NCBI GenBank assembly: GCA_947179485.1
Contig: OX359247.1
Span: 8,957,060 to 9,021,059 of the forward strand
DNA: 64,000 bases
Direction of reading: 5' to 3'
Source: Allacma fusca
Lineage: Eukaryota; Arthropoda; Collembola; Symphypleona; Sminthuridae
Shown here: piece after piece, positions 39,301-51,658 of the stretch
How positions within the stretch are numbered: position 1 is the first letter of the stretch
Layout: every line of letters begins with the position of its first letter
The notes under the pieces: model-generated
What the model saw: the letters and a program-made list of their open reading frames with translations, nothing else
Databases searched by the model: none
What the model was told of the DNA's origin: nothing
Position numbers and translations under genes: made by a program

Positions 39301-42058
39301 AACAACTATCCTTGTTCTTTTAGTGTGTTTAAAATTTGGAGGAGAGGGAAGGATAAAAAGTTGTTTGTAAACTGCATCAAAGATGTTTTCCTTGATGTAA
39401 GACGGAAGGCAAACAGAAGATAGTTTTTGCGTGAGGAATTGCGGCGCAATAGAAAGAAAATTGTGAGGTTGTATTTTGTGAGCAACAGAGATTGAGGGGA
39501 AGGGAAGATATCTGGAGAATTTCTCCATTTTTTCTCTCACTGTGTAAACTTATCTGGGAGTAGAAACTAGCCAAGCTGGAACTTAGATCATTATGTAGTG
39601 TGGCCGGGATGTGTGCTGTACTCCAGCCAGAAAAAACAGCATGGCCAGCAATACTACAACATGCTCTGTCGTTCTACTCTCCTATCTCCAGTCCGCAAAA
39701 CCGGTGGGATACTATTCCAAAGATTGCAACTCTGCCTGATGCTTTGCACAAGTTCTTTTTACTTTCACTACATATACAGGGGTCTATCCAGCCTGGGTCT
39801 ATATTTCCTTCCCCAGGATTCTTCAATCTTCTTAGGGAGGAAGCATTCCATATAATATGAGTCCTTCCAGAAAATTTTATTTATCAAACGAAAGAGAATG
39901 AAAGAAAATCTAATCAGGAGAATCAGGACAGCAAACACTGGACATACTTCACAGCCAACTTCCCGTCTTTTATACGGGATTTTGTTTAGTTTTGTGGACC
40001 TCGAGCAAATAGGTAGCTTTCATTTCATCATATGTAGGATTCTAGACCAGGGCGAGGCTACGACCTTACTTTACTTAAGAGCAGTTCCTCTCAGCGTCTT
40101 AAACTCCTAATATAACCTAAACTCTTGGAATAAGTAAAGTTGAAGAAGTTACAGCGTTCTGGGAGCCTTCGTCCTCTCCAATATCCGTCATTCGTTTAGA
40201 AACAATAATTTATTTCTGGCAGTCCCTACTTACATTTTTATTTGCTCACTAAATACATAGGTAGATACTGGAAACCTATTTGATCCCGTCTGTCTCAAAA
40301 TGAGGTCAAACAGTATTGCTCCATCATGCTACATTGTGGAACATCAGTGCATTCATTGTAGCCTCTCATTGTAGATATTTTCTAAGAATTAAATTAGAAT
40401 TTAATGGTTCAAAAAATTCCCTACCCATAAAATAGTTTAAAAACAATTCTTGTATTTTTTCGTTCATGTAAATAATTATAGCAAGCGGAAAATTATCCAA
40501 TTTCGTCTAAATCTTGAAAAGAGCACTAATTTCTTGTCATGACTCATTAGATTATTAATAACTCTGCGTGTGACCACGAAGATGCAATTTAAATTTTTAC
40601 ATAAAATTATTCATTGATAAAGTCCTTCCAATAAAATATTGAAAGCTACGGATGCTCTCCTGTAGGACTAAATTTTTTATCCGAAATTTCTTACATAAGA
40701 AGGGATAAGATGTTTCTTCAAAAGGTAGATATTCATAGATACCTGATGGGGATTAAACATTTATTTAATTTATTCCAACGAATAAAATACTCTCAGTTAA
40801 ATAATTCCATATTCCATTCCGTACTTTCTCCGCGAACTTTCACTTTCCTCCGCCTTGGCCAATCCGCTATATTAATGGAGAAAGTAGGTCTGGGGACAGA
40901 GCATGTCCAATTATATGTATCCGCATAAGTACGACTGAAATCTATCTATTGTTTAGTACTGTCACGACTGAGGAATTGAGTTATAAGGGAGAGTGTGTAT
41001 GGACATATGTATCTGTGGATCCGTAACTAGTTCACGTCAAAATTTCTGAGGATGAGAGATGTTACGCGTATTGCAGAGTTCTTTCTCAACTTTGAGCTCT
41101 CTTTTGGAGGGTCCTGAGGCAGAACCAGGCTCTCATTAGAGATTATTCCCAGCATTTGAAAATGTCTCTCGTGAGATGTGCTCTTCCATTTGCATGTATT
41201 CAGGCCCGTGGAGTACACATGGAGGAAATTATAACCCAATTTTTGGTCCACGCTTTCCCTCCGAATTTTCCGCTTAAACGTTCATAAATGTCCTGTCAAA
41301 TGAAATGAACTTCAAGTTATCTAATTTTTTGGAATATGTCGGGACATGTTACTACTGCAAAAGGATAATTAATACTTTGAAAAACCTGGAACACCCTGCT
41401 TGCGTGGATCCACTGCAGGTAAAAGGACCGTAATTTTTACTGCAATGCTCCCTACATATATGAAGACCTTGGTTTGAATGCTCACGTAGAATCCAATTTC
41501 ACTTGGGATGATGATCATTCCAAGGGCAGGGAAAAGGCTGGAGTGTTCAAGAAAGAGGGAAAGGGTGCAGTGGATAGGAAGTGGGGCTGGAGGGAATAAT
41601 TGATTGTAATCCTGGCCCTGTTAAATTCTTACGCTATCGCTTTCCCACTATATGACAAGGGGGGGGGGATCGGAGGTATTAATTTTTTGAAGGTTGGCCC
41701 AAAGTTTTATTGCATTATCGGAAACGCTCAGGCAGGATACTCTGGCGGAGTAGTTCCGGACGAGATACATGTGTGTACCTTGGGAAATAATAGTGTCCGG
41801 CCGGAATTAAGGGTGCATTGATCCATTCTCTGGTCGTCTTGATAATTGGAGTTGATGTGTGTGGAAGGGAATGACGAGCGACAGTCGCCATAACTTTTAG
41901 TCGTTTTTTATAGTCTGGAAGTGCTCTAGTGGCAGGAGCAAGGTGCAGTTCATAATGTGAGGAAATAGGAAGAGACTAATAGTGGGGAAGAAAAAGTCAT
42001 TAGATCCGGTGTGAGTGTTGGCACGGGTAGTGGCGGTTCATTCCCTCCCTTTCTTTCC

Positions 42059-42100
42059 CACACACTCACACACTCACACACACACACACACACACACACA
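42059..42100. repeat. (CA)n microsatellite
   Basis: CA dinucleotides with two CTCA interruptions in the left third; host intron. Confidence 0.85.
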
Positions 42101-42780
42101 TATGTATACACTCATGTATGCTCCAGCTACAACAATAGGGATTCTTACAGTCGGGGAGATCCCAGGAGTCATTCATCTTTCAAATCACTGGGGTGCAGTG
42201 ACAGTGGCTATTGCTATTAAGAACGTGTCAGTCGTCAATGTCAACTGGGAAGTTACCCGTCTCCTTGTCGGCCTCAAATTCCTCCACTAACCACCCCCCA
42301 CATGTACATATATCTATATATATATACATACTCTTCTCAAGTATTGATCCGCTTCCTGAAATTGATTTTACCCCTCTATCAATTTTCCAGGGACGTGAGG
42401 ATACAAATACTCCCAATCTAGATACATGACATTCAAATCCATGTAAAAGTATCTGTGTTTACCCACAGTAGGATATCCCTGTCCTTAAACAAACTTCCTT
42501 GAGTTCGTATCTACCTCAGGCTTTGTTCCCAATTTTTACTAATTTCTAAACCACCACCGTAACCCCACTACAGAACCCAAGAATTGTTCACATTTTTCAA
42601 AATATCCATTCAAGTCGAATATTCTGTAAGTTTTGAGTCGGCAAATGCAAGGAACCCAGTACCAGGGGAAAGTGTGATTACTATTTGTATACCTGAAAGA
42701 GAAAATTGATCTGGGAGTCTTTGATACTTTGATTGTGACGTTTCCCAAGTGTGAGAAGGAATTGTGGAGGATGTACTTAC

Positions 42781-42929
42781 CTCTGCAGTAGTGTTCAGTT
42801 TGACATTGTCCAGGAACCACGAGATAGTTGCAGGTGGATTGGCTCCCCAGGACTCACAAATAATTTCATACGGAGTATCGGTCGATAGTTGGCTGTTACG
42901 GTGCTGGATTGCAACCGTCAAAGGACGCA
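42781..42929 (-). CDS. Sidestep-family adhesion protein, first half of Ig domain 3
   Basis: The exon reads RPLTVAIQHRNSQLSTD, then YEIICESWGANPPATISWFL, with the first Ig3 cysteine and the tryptophan visible. N-L-R-P-L-x-V at the exon junction is a family hallmark. The acceptor TTTGTTTCCAG precedes 42929 and the donor GTAAGTAC follows 42781. Its 149 nt complete the phase 1 codon from exon 47687-47890 and end in phase 0. Confidence 0.87.
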
Positions 42930-43036
42930 CTGGAAACAAAGATAATGCAATATCTGTAGATATAGGAGCTTAGTATGAGCAGTAACTAAACATAGGTTTT
43001 TTCCCTCTGTCCACCATAACTAACTAGGTCCGGGCA

Positions 43037-43042
<6 letters not shown>

Positions 43043-43069
<27 letters not shown>
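43043..43069. repeat. (GA)n microsatellite
   Basis: Pure GA run in host intron, about 110 bp from the Ig3 exon. Confidence 0.85.
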
Positions 43070-43073
<4 letters not shown>

Positions 43074-43625
43074 CAGCGAGAGAAATGAGAGGGAAGCAAA
43101 GAGAAAATCGTTAGGGAGTCTGAGCTCGTGTAAAGAGTACCTAATAGTCATTAAGCCGGAAATCCATTTTAGAAACATGGGAAAAAAGGGAGTAGAGCCG
43201 AAGCTACGCAGAACGCTCAATTTTTTCCCTACACCAACGGTGTGTGTGTGTGTGTGTGAGTTTGTGTGTCTATACCCTGGACTTAAGTGAACATTCATTT
43301 CCTTTCATCAAACTCGTTGCTAAATGAATCCTCTAATCGTTACTTCCTCAACATGTTTCTTTACTCTCTTCGCAAAAATAATCAATTCTTCTTTTTTTCC
43401 TATTGAATCTTTTTTCTCGCTTTCCCTCTCCCTTTCTTCTCTCTTTCTCCGACCAGTTTTCTTTTCCATACAACTATTCTCTTTCTTCAGCTCTTTTTTT
43501 ATCTTTTTTACGTGCAGGTCGACGCTAGAATACCTTACATTTCCACATCGGTAAGGAAGCCGGTGGATACAAGTACCTCCTGCCTCAGTATGTGTGTGTA
43601 CCCTTTTCTCTTGCTTTCTCCCTCA

Positions 43626-43648
43626 CTCTCTCTCTCTCTCTCTCTCTC
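43626..43648. repeat. (CT)n microsatellite
   Basis: Pure CT run in a pyrimidine-rich stretch of host intron. Confidence 0.85.
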
Positions 43649-46600
43649 ACTCACTCGCTCCTCCTGTAATATCTATCCTAGCATCTAACTATCTCTGCTT
43701 CGCTATTCTACTGCAAAAAGACCTTAACCCGAATGCAAGTAGCGCATAGAAATATCTTGTTCCTTTTCTTCCTCTCCACCGACACACAACTCAAGAACAT
43801 CCCCAACAGCTTTCACCTTTGTTATGTTGTGTCTGGCAGCCTTTGTATGATTATGTCAGTATGTAGGATAGTGTACATTACGTGAGTACATAAATATGAG
43901 AGCTTTGGCTATACCCTTCATATAATCCAATATATATTTATCTACATACCCACTGAAGGGTTTGAGGCTAGATGAGAGCTTTCTCTATAAAAACACATAC
44001 ACATGGATACATACACCCTGCGCCATAAGGAATTCCCCGTGAATTCTTCCATCTATTAGATCGTGGGAAGCATTTCTTTTACGTGACTTGCTATTCCATT
44101 CTAATAATTTTACTGGGAGGTAGTATTTCTTTTTGGGATGTCTTTGTCAATGGAGAGTCTTGTGTTAAAGCCTTTGGATCAAATGTACTTTACAATAATA
44201 ATGTGATCAAGGAGTGCCGCAAATTCGTAGCGCTCTCCCTGGCTTTCTCACTCTCAAGGATCCAACTCCAGCCTAATGGCCTTTTCACCTTGTGAAAACC
44301 CTGCATTATAACCTTTTCCCTCCCGTCTGCCCTCTCTCAATTTTCACCCATCTTCACCGTCTTAATCCATCGGCAAGGATCTATGGGAGTGGGTGCTTTA
44401 GTCCGTGTATGTAAATATGTTGGGTAAGTTGTAGGAGGAAAACAGCCTGTTTTCTGACAATTAGGAGGGGACCTATGGGTTTTGTCGAGCTATTGGAAAT
44501 CCTAGTTCCTGGAAGGAAGGTGTCTCGGAGTGTTTATATGGAATCGTTAGCTCCGACTCTATTGAAGGTATTAGGGAAAAGGGAAGAGACTGGATAAATT
44601 AAACTAAGTAAATTGGGGCACAAAAGAAAGGAAATTTACTTTCTTTTCAAACCGTTTCAAGTGATTTGAATAAAGGGGTATGGTTACATGCCACTCTCGT
44701 CTTTCTCCCCTTTTTCCTTCTCGCTTGTTAGGGATGGGACGATTCTCCTCGCGAATTGAGGCGGGAAAATTTGTTTTCTACGCGAGTACTACCCCTCTCC
44801 CTGACCGCATAAATCCTGAGATCTTTCAAGCGCTACTGACAAACTTACAGCTACAAATGTACATTTCTACCCCAAAATGCTTTCTCCAGGACAGCGTTAA
44901 ATTTTATGTTAGCACGTTGAAATGTCCTCAAAAATGTTATTAATAAATGGATATTGTAATCAACAATTTGGGTAAATAATATTAATTAAAAAAAACAACA
45001 TTTTGTAACTAAACATCCTGAATTTTATTAAAATTTGAAAACATTTAGGAGAATTTTGAAGGAAATTCTTTCCAAGAATTCTGTTAACAGGCGGGGACAT
45101 GGTTGTTGAACCTGACTGATATTCTTACCAGCACTTCCTTTCGTCTGGATATTGCTTGCTTGCCAGAAGCAGAGGAAATGTCTGGGACATCCCTAGGACG
45201 ATTTGTATTTTGCCTACTTGTAGCTTTTGCTGATGGCAGCAGTAATGTAGATATTTGATTTGAATCAGATTTGTTTACATGAAATCCCAACATATTCTCA
45301 CGCTTGTTAGGCTCCCTCTGTCTGACTACTGAATGATTCAGGGATTGATTTGGTTTTGCCCAAGTTTATTTTCTGGGGCTTTTTCACGGCTCCTCTTTGT
45401 CCCAGTAAAAAGGAGAGTTGTGTCGTTGATTGCCAGGAGTAAAATGTGGATATAATGTGACAACTATGTCAAGTTATTTTTAGAATCCTACTACAAGCCC
45501 GCACTGATGAAGACGGAGAGATTGCTGACGACATAAAAGTAATTTATTCGGATTGACAATAGCATTGTATTCAAATGCTCTGATGAAAGCACGGAGGAAA
45601 TCAGGATTTCCGGGAGTGATAAGATGAGCAAGGTTCTCATTCGTCCCTACTTACTCCCCTATAACTCAATGAATCCTAACATGTACAGAGATCCTAAGTC
45701 ATATACGGCTTACTCTCTATCACATCCTCTCCTTTCACTCCTCAGGTCTTGAATCCTCAGGATGCATTTAGTCCCTCCATCCACACCGTCAGTACTGACA
45801 TGCATGCCCCGCTCCTTTTATATTAGACATATCTACATCTATCTACATATAATTATGTTTATATATATCCAGTCCTTAATAAAGAGTTGATATGGATTTC
45901 GTACAAGAGAATAGAATAAACATAAACCCATGACTGTATTTCTGGTGAAATGGGAACTTCCGCTAAATGAAAACAGAATCAAGGGAGGATCTGGTTATAT
46001 TTTGTATCCTTTTAACGAATCTCCCTGAAATCCTCCACATTGGAAATTATGACTACACTGCAAATATAAATTTGACTACAACAGCACCTTTCAACCAGAT
46101 TTCTAGTTGGAAGCCGGAGTCTCTCCCCATATTTACTGTGGAGTGGGAATTCAAATCTAAATGTAACAATGTTTTGAAAATCTTTGGTCCTACAAATATG
46201 CCTCATCGACTTTCACATCCCTCCTCCTGGCAACTCACTTTCTCCGAACAACGAGAAGAGCCCAACGCACCCGACAGGCTTCCCATATAGATACAGGAGT
46301 AATGGACCCTTGTCTCCTTACAATGGTGGTTTATTAAGTGCCGGAACAGTGGAACGTAGACGTCAGAGAGGAATTGTTGAGAGAATTGTACCTGCGAGGT
46401 ATAATTTCAGGGGGGAACTTATCATGCTGCGATCTACGAGTTAGTGGCAGTTCACATTCAAGGATTATAAGTCATGGTCGCCTGGTGAGTTGTTGTTCTC
46501 TACACTTGACTTTCCTGGCAGGAGAGTTGCAATTTACGGAGTCAGCCGTTCCCTACACATGCACGTACATACATATCTACATGTATACTCCATACGGTGA

Positions 46601-47520
46601 AAGTTGGATGTAGGGCCGAGAAAGTAGATTTATAAATAGATACATCTTGTTAGGAGTCCCGGGACTTAAGCATATAAGAAGCATTAGATGGGGAGTATTT
46701 TCAAAGTCCATTCACCTACTCAATCATCACTGGGGCCTCCAGGAGTTTCAATATTATCCTCGCAGGTCTCCATGCTTAGGAACTTGTTGGTATAAATATT
46801 TGTTTGTGATGGAAGTGCATGTATTTCCTTGGGTTATTTGATTACTCGGGAAATACCATGCAGGGCTGGGTGGAATAAGCAGAATGCAATTGAGCAGTCG
46901 CTCCCAGCAACTTGCACTTGAGGGTTTAAATTATTCCAAGGCTCTGGGCTGTCATTTATTTCACGGTGTTCTATAAGCTGGCTGCACTCAATCCTCCTTA
47001 TGAGAATATGGAAGGGAAACCCTGTTTTTTGTTATCAAACAGTAGGAACAACATGCGTCAATCTCAGCTTTAACAAGTTGGGAAAAAGCATCAGAAATGC
47101 TCACTTTTCTCCCCGAAAGTTTGACTGGGGCTACTGGACTGCCAGATATTTCAAACAGTGTGAATTCAAGCTATTTGAATAGCAAACTAGACCTTAGACA
47201 TGCAGATAATTATATGATGGAATGTCTAAAAAATTTCTTCAAGTTCAGAATGACACCGTAGTTGTATACCTTCATCAATTTTAGGGTAATTACTTAAGAT
47301 CAGTCCTAATATTCTCTGTGTACACACGATTGCGTTTTCCGTAACTCTGTACACAGACGAGCGGGATGGCTTAAAAACTTAGGCTTTATTTCTACTAATT
47401 ACTTAAATTGCAGTTTCGGATACTATGGGGTGAAGTAGGAAAAATGCAGTAAATTTTGTGGTCAAGTGTAATTTGGAAATAGAGGGTTACTCATGATCTA
47501 CGGTCCAGCCACATTTATTG

Positions 47521-47576
47521 GCACTTGTACTTATTACGATACGATACGGTACGATACGACTCACTTGTACTTATTA
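47521..47576. repeat. ACGAT-type array between 15-bp direct repeats
   Basis: CACTTGTACTTATTA occurs at both ends (47522-47536 and 47562-47576) and encloses about four ACGAT/ACGGT units. It looks like a small local duplication or slippage product. Confidence 0.7.
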
Positions 47577-47686
47577 GCTTCACTTAATAGTAAATAAAAT
47601 TCTGGAGGATTTTAATATTCTATGGATCTTTCACGACAATGACACTTTCCGGGTTATATGGATGAGGAGGAAGTCAAAGTACTTAC

Positions 47687-47890
47687 AATTCATATCAATG
47701 GTGACAGTCTTTGAGATAGGTTGAATGAGGAGAGTATTACGAGCTTTGCATGCTAGAATCGATCTATGGTGACTCCGGTCGAGAGTTGGCACTTTTACTT
47801 CACTTATCACTTCACGCTCACTCTGAGCGATTAAATTCGAGGGCTGCTGTATTTCGTTCAGGTACCATGTCACGATCGGGCTTGGAATGC
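47687..47890 (-). CDS. Sidestep-family adhesion protein, second half of Ig domain 2
   Basis: The exon reads IPSPIVTWYLNEIQQPSN near the start and SILACKARNTLLI near the end, giving the Ig2 tryptophan and second cysteine. The acceptor AATTTGCAG precedes 47890 and the donor GTAAGTAC follows 47687. Its 204 nt keep phase 1 on both sides, joining exons 48859-48969 and 42781-42929 in frame. Confidence 0.87.
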
Positions 47891-48858
47891 CTGCAAATTT
47901 CAAAAACAGTTAGTCATGAGGCTCTCACTCCTGAAATTCTTCCTACTCCATTAACATTCATGTGTGGAATCAAATTCTACGATTCTTATGAATATAATTA
48001 TTAGCACGCTATAGTTTAAAAATAGAAATAGGAATTACAACAGGAATAAAGCTACAATTGAGGCAGTCGTCCTGCCCTGGCTAAATTAAATTCCTTTCCA
48101 TAAAATTGTATAACGGTCCGTGTCAACAATTATTCGCTTTCCAGAAATCCCTCCACAAATTCTTAAATTGAAGGCATGCTGGTGAGCATGTAGGATAAAC
48201 GTATGGCTTCCAGGGACTCGTGCACAAGTTTAATGCAATACAGGCCTGACTCTGGGCCAAAACTGGATAAAGAGGTGTTGCTGGGAAAGAGAATAATAAT
48301 TCAAGCGATGTTGACACTGTCTCAAAAAAAAAGTAACACATGAGACTTAGAACCCAATATGTTCGACCCATCTATTATATGCAGAGCACTTTCTCTGAAA
48401 AATGTTAAAATAAAGAATGGGTTTTCCCTCTGTAGAGCTTCCGACGACAAATGATGAATGTCCCATATTACTTGGCTGTAGGTACAGAGCCCGCATATAA
48501 ACATCAAGTCTCTGGACGATCATGAGGAAGAAACATTTTACAGTATCGCTCTAAGAGTAGTAAATCAAAGGAGAAAATTCCAATAATTTAAATCTTTCGA
48601 CACCAAGATTTATCGCGAAGGGTACTTTCTTTAAAACCCTTGTAAGAAATTCCAGCTCAACTTCAGCCCTATTACAAGGACTCTACAAGTGCTATTTACT
48701 CAAGACTTTCTCTTCCGTGAGGTTCCCTACAAGCCCTGTACACGGGCACAAGAGCCGACTCACTCATGCTCAGAGATACATGGAACACAGGGACCGTATC
48801 CAAATAGTTACATGGAAGTGTCACAATCTTATCAATGCGGAAATGAAATATTTTTTAC
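47891..48858 (-). other. Host intron within Ig domain 2 (968 bp)
   Basis: No exon, repeat or RNA gene recognised. Confidence 0.6.
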
Positions 48859-48969
48859 CTCCACGCACGATGCATCTAAGTTGAAGTTGATATCCTTCAG
48901 GGTACGGGCCCAACTCTGTCACAAGGTGCGAACCCGGGGGTTCTATAATAACTGGTTCTGAAGGAGGCA
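48859..48969 (-). CDS. Sidestep-family adhesion protein, first half of Ig domain 2
   Basis: A 111-nt exon found by translation between splice sites. It reads PPSEPVIIEPPGSHLVTELG followed by PYPEGYQLQLRCIVRG, with the first Ig2 cysteine. The VPP-x-x-PVI start and the LGPY-x-EG string are typical of Side family Ig2 (family recall). The acceptor TTATATTCCAG precedes 48969 and the donor G|GTAAAA follows 48859. Phase 1 in and out. Confidence 0.85.
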
Positions 48970-51449
48970 CTGGAATATAAATAAAATTACAATTTTATTA
49001 AACATCTTAATTTAAAACAAAAAAAACAGCCTTAATTAAAAAAAAAACGTTTACAACAAAAACTTTTGTCCACATTTTCTAATCAAACTACACTCGAATT
49101 TTTGAAGCTTTCCAAGCTCAAAAAAAGGTTCTAACGTTGTTTTAGTCTATTTTCCTAGCTGCAGCTATAATTTTATATATACTATGGATCTATGCATAGC
49201 ACTTTCACGCATCAATTCGTGTCATTAACACGCTCGGGAGTAATATCCCGAAAGACAGGAGGAGAGGTGACATAGACCTAATTATCGTAGGAGCATATAG
49301 GAGGCTCACAGCCTGAGTTTTCCGGGTTAGTTAGGCTCAAGCCCTGTGCCTATGTATTATTCATTACTATAAATGAGGGAGCTTTCTCCTTAAAATTTTA
49401 AACAAAGTCTTGTACCCTGCCACATTCCCATTCCTCCCCGAGATGATGAGTAGGCTAAAACTTGCATGACAGATGAAGGAACAATGCAACATATCAGCAC
49501 CAAACTTCTCACGCTCCTTCCGTCTCTCTCCCCCCGCCCTACTGACGTCTCAAGTCCCACTCCTACTCCATATATACCATCTGGCAGGAGAAAGTTTCGA
49601 TCCGAGAAGTTCCATAACCTACATTCAGATAAATATCTTTGTTTGAAACAAAAAGATATTCTGACTCTAACTCCATATAAATATAACTTCCGTTCACTGA
49701 ATATAATTATACTTGAAAACTATGACTTTGTAATTTCCCTCCCATATTGCTCCCAAGTTTTTTTTCTACACAATGATTTCTTATGCCTCAGACAGATATC
49801 TACATATGTGGATACATGTATGTACAACCTATACTGTAGTTCTGCATTTAGTAAAACTTGCAAAAAATTTTTTTTTTGAGGCTAATGGTAAATTCCAGTT
49901 TGGGATTTTCTCGACATTTGAAAAAGTTTTTGCACTTATTGGATGACACCAAAAATGTTCTTCCCAAATGCATATGTCAGAAATGCTTGTCTGGAGTCCT
50001 TACATTAATATTAATGAGTGATGCTTCATGGAGCCGAAGGGTTTAAGTTTATGTTCAGTCTCCACTATGAATTTATACAAGTAATTTAAGTGATGCAGTG
50101 GCTTCAGGAGAAAGTCATACACTTGTGTCAGGGAAAGAATTTTCTCATTTCTATCCTTCTGGTTCAAGTCCCAACTTTATCCAAGTTGTAAACATTTCCT
50201 CAGTGACTTTCCCCCGTGAAAGCCCTTGAAAGGTATTAACCACACGGATTTTCCCCAAAAAATTTGGATTTCCCCCCTTGAGCAACTTGACTTCCCACAT
50301 TTGAGTAGACATATCCAACCGTGTGCTAAAAAAGTTTATCAGAAATAAGTTAACAAGCAACTGGGAACATTTAATTTGAGATAGGAACTGGAAGAAAGTT
50401 GCTATTTACGGTTAGAAATTCTAAGGGGAAAAAATTTCCCCAAACTATGCAACACACCAAGTTCAGTGGAGTGTGGATATGTGTTTGTGTGTGTCTGACT
50501 GTCTGTGAATAACGGGGAATACTATTGTGGTTGAGTTTACGTCAGGAGAAACATTTTCCAAGGTGTAAATATTGTAAAGCGTGACTATATACATAGATAC
50601 TTTCACTTGTAAGAGTGAAGACGAAATAGTTGGGAAAGTCGGTGAAAATACTAGGGGTTTTTGTGGATGTCCTGGAGCCTTGGAGTAGTCTATAGACTCC
50701 TGTGAGGCTAGAGGTGGGGAGGAATAGTAAAATTGCATAAGTTCCCTTTAAAACTAGTTCCTCAAGTTTATGTTCAGGTGAGGTTGAGGAGAAATTCTTT
50801 TTTGAAATGTATACGCTCGCTTTCTCCTTTCTAGTCCTAGTCTCCTCTGTCATAGCTTCAAGAGAGTGTGACAAGGTGGGACGGGGTTCTCACCATGTAA
50901 TATGCTCACCATACCGCACGTTGACATTATTCTCAGGGAAAGTAGATGTGTCAAGAATGATTCCTGTAGCGTTTTTCATTGCTTGTACCGGGATCTTAAC
51001 CTCGGATCTATCCCCTTTCCTTATAGGTATATCCTCCTATATTGTATTTTCTATGGGAGTCCCCGTGACAAAAAAATTACTTTCTCTCCTCAACATGTTG
51101 CCGCAGTATCTCTCTCTCTCTCTCTCTCTGTTCCTTGGGCCAGGGCTTTGAGCCCAGCGACTTTTCAACCATTTTACAACTATTTATCACTAGAGCTTCC
51201 CATTACTCCCCCTCTGTCACATTTTTCTGGTGGATACATACATGGGAGGATCAACCTCTCAAATATTTCCAAACTTCCTACCTGACTCCGTCCCTACTAG
51301 TTTCCATCTTTGTCACCAGTTTCTGAAGATAAGCTGGGAAATAGGAATCGAAATAAATATACGTTGAAATAATAATAAAATTTAATTTGTACAATTGATT
51401 GTAATTTATCTAGAGTAAAGACAATTCAGGGGAGAGTCACCCCACTCAC
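48970..51449 (-). other. Host intron between Ig1 and Ig2 (2.5 kb)
   Basis: Contains (CT)n at 51109-51129. The dispersed 9-mer occurs as its inverse at 49587 and 50107. No further exon seen. Confidence 0.6.
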
Positions 51450-51658
51450 CTATAATGGTCAGATTGAGTCTAGTCTCTCGACTCGGGGAGTTGCGAAAGT
51501 CAACTCGACATCTGTAGATTCCCTGATCCGACAGTTTTGAATCTTCAACAGCTAATTTCGCTACTTCACTTGAGGTCTGGAAATGTGCCCGTTTCCCAAA
51601 CGGAACGTCAGCCGACCAGCGTTTTGCCCCGCTAAAGGGTTTCCCTCGGACGTCAAAA
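51450..51658 (-). CDS. Sidestep-family adhesion protein, second half of Ig domain 1
   Basis: Reads FDVRGKPFSGAKRWSADVPF, then KLSDQGIYRCRVDFRNSPSR, ending in LTII. FDVRG...AKRW and Y-R-C-R-V-D-F-R-N-S-P are the clearest Side family signatures in the window, including the second Ig1 cysteine. The acceptor GTCTCTTTCCAG precedes 51658 and the donor GTGAGTG follows 51450. Its 209 nt complete the phase 2 codon from exon 60816-60948 and leave phase 1. Confidence 0.9.

Larger units (their letters stand above)
36280..42780 (-). other. Host intron within Ig domain 3 (6.5 kb)
   Basis: Contains (TG)n at 36338-36359, (AC)n at 37111-37124, and a 42-bp CA-rich run at 42059-42100. ACTTTCTCC occurs at 40823, and its inverse at 40877. 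No exon or RNA gene supported. Confidence 0.6.
42930..47686 (-). other. Host intron between Ig2 and Ig3 (4.8 kb)
   Basis: Contains (GA)n at 43043-43069, (TG)n at 43241-43258, (CT)n at 43626-43648 and the pentamer-like array at 47521-47576. ACTTTCTCC occurs at 46237. No exon supported. Confidence 0.6.
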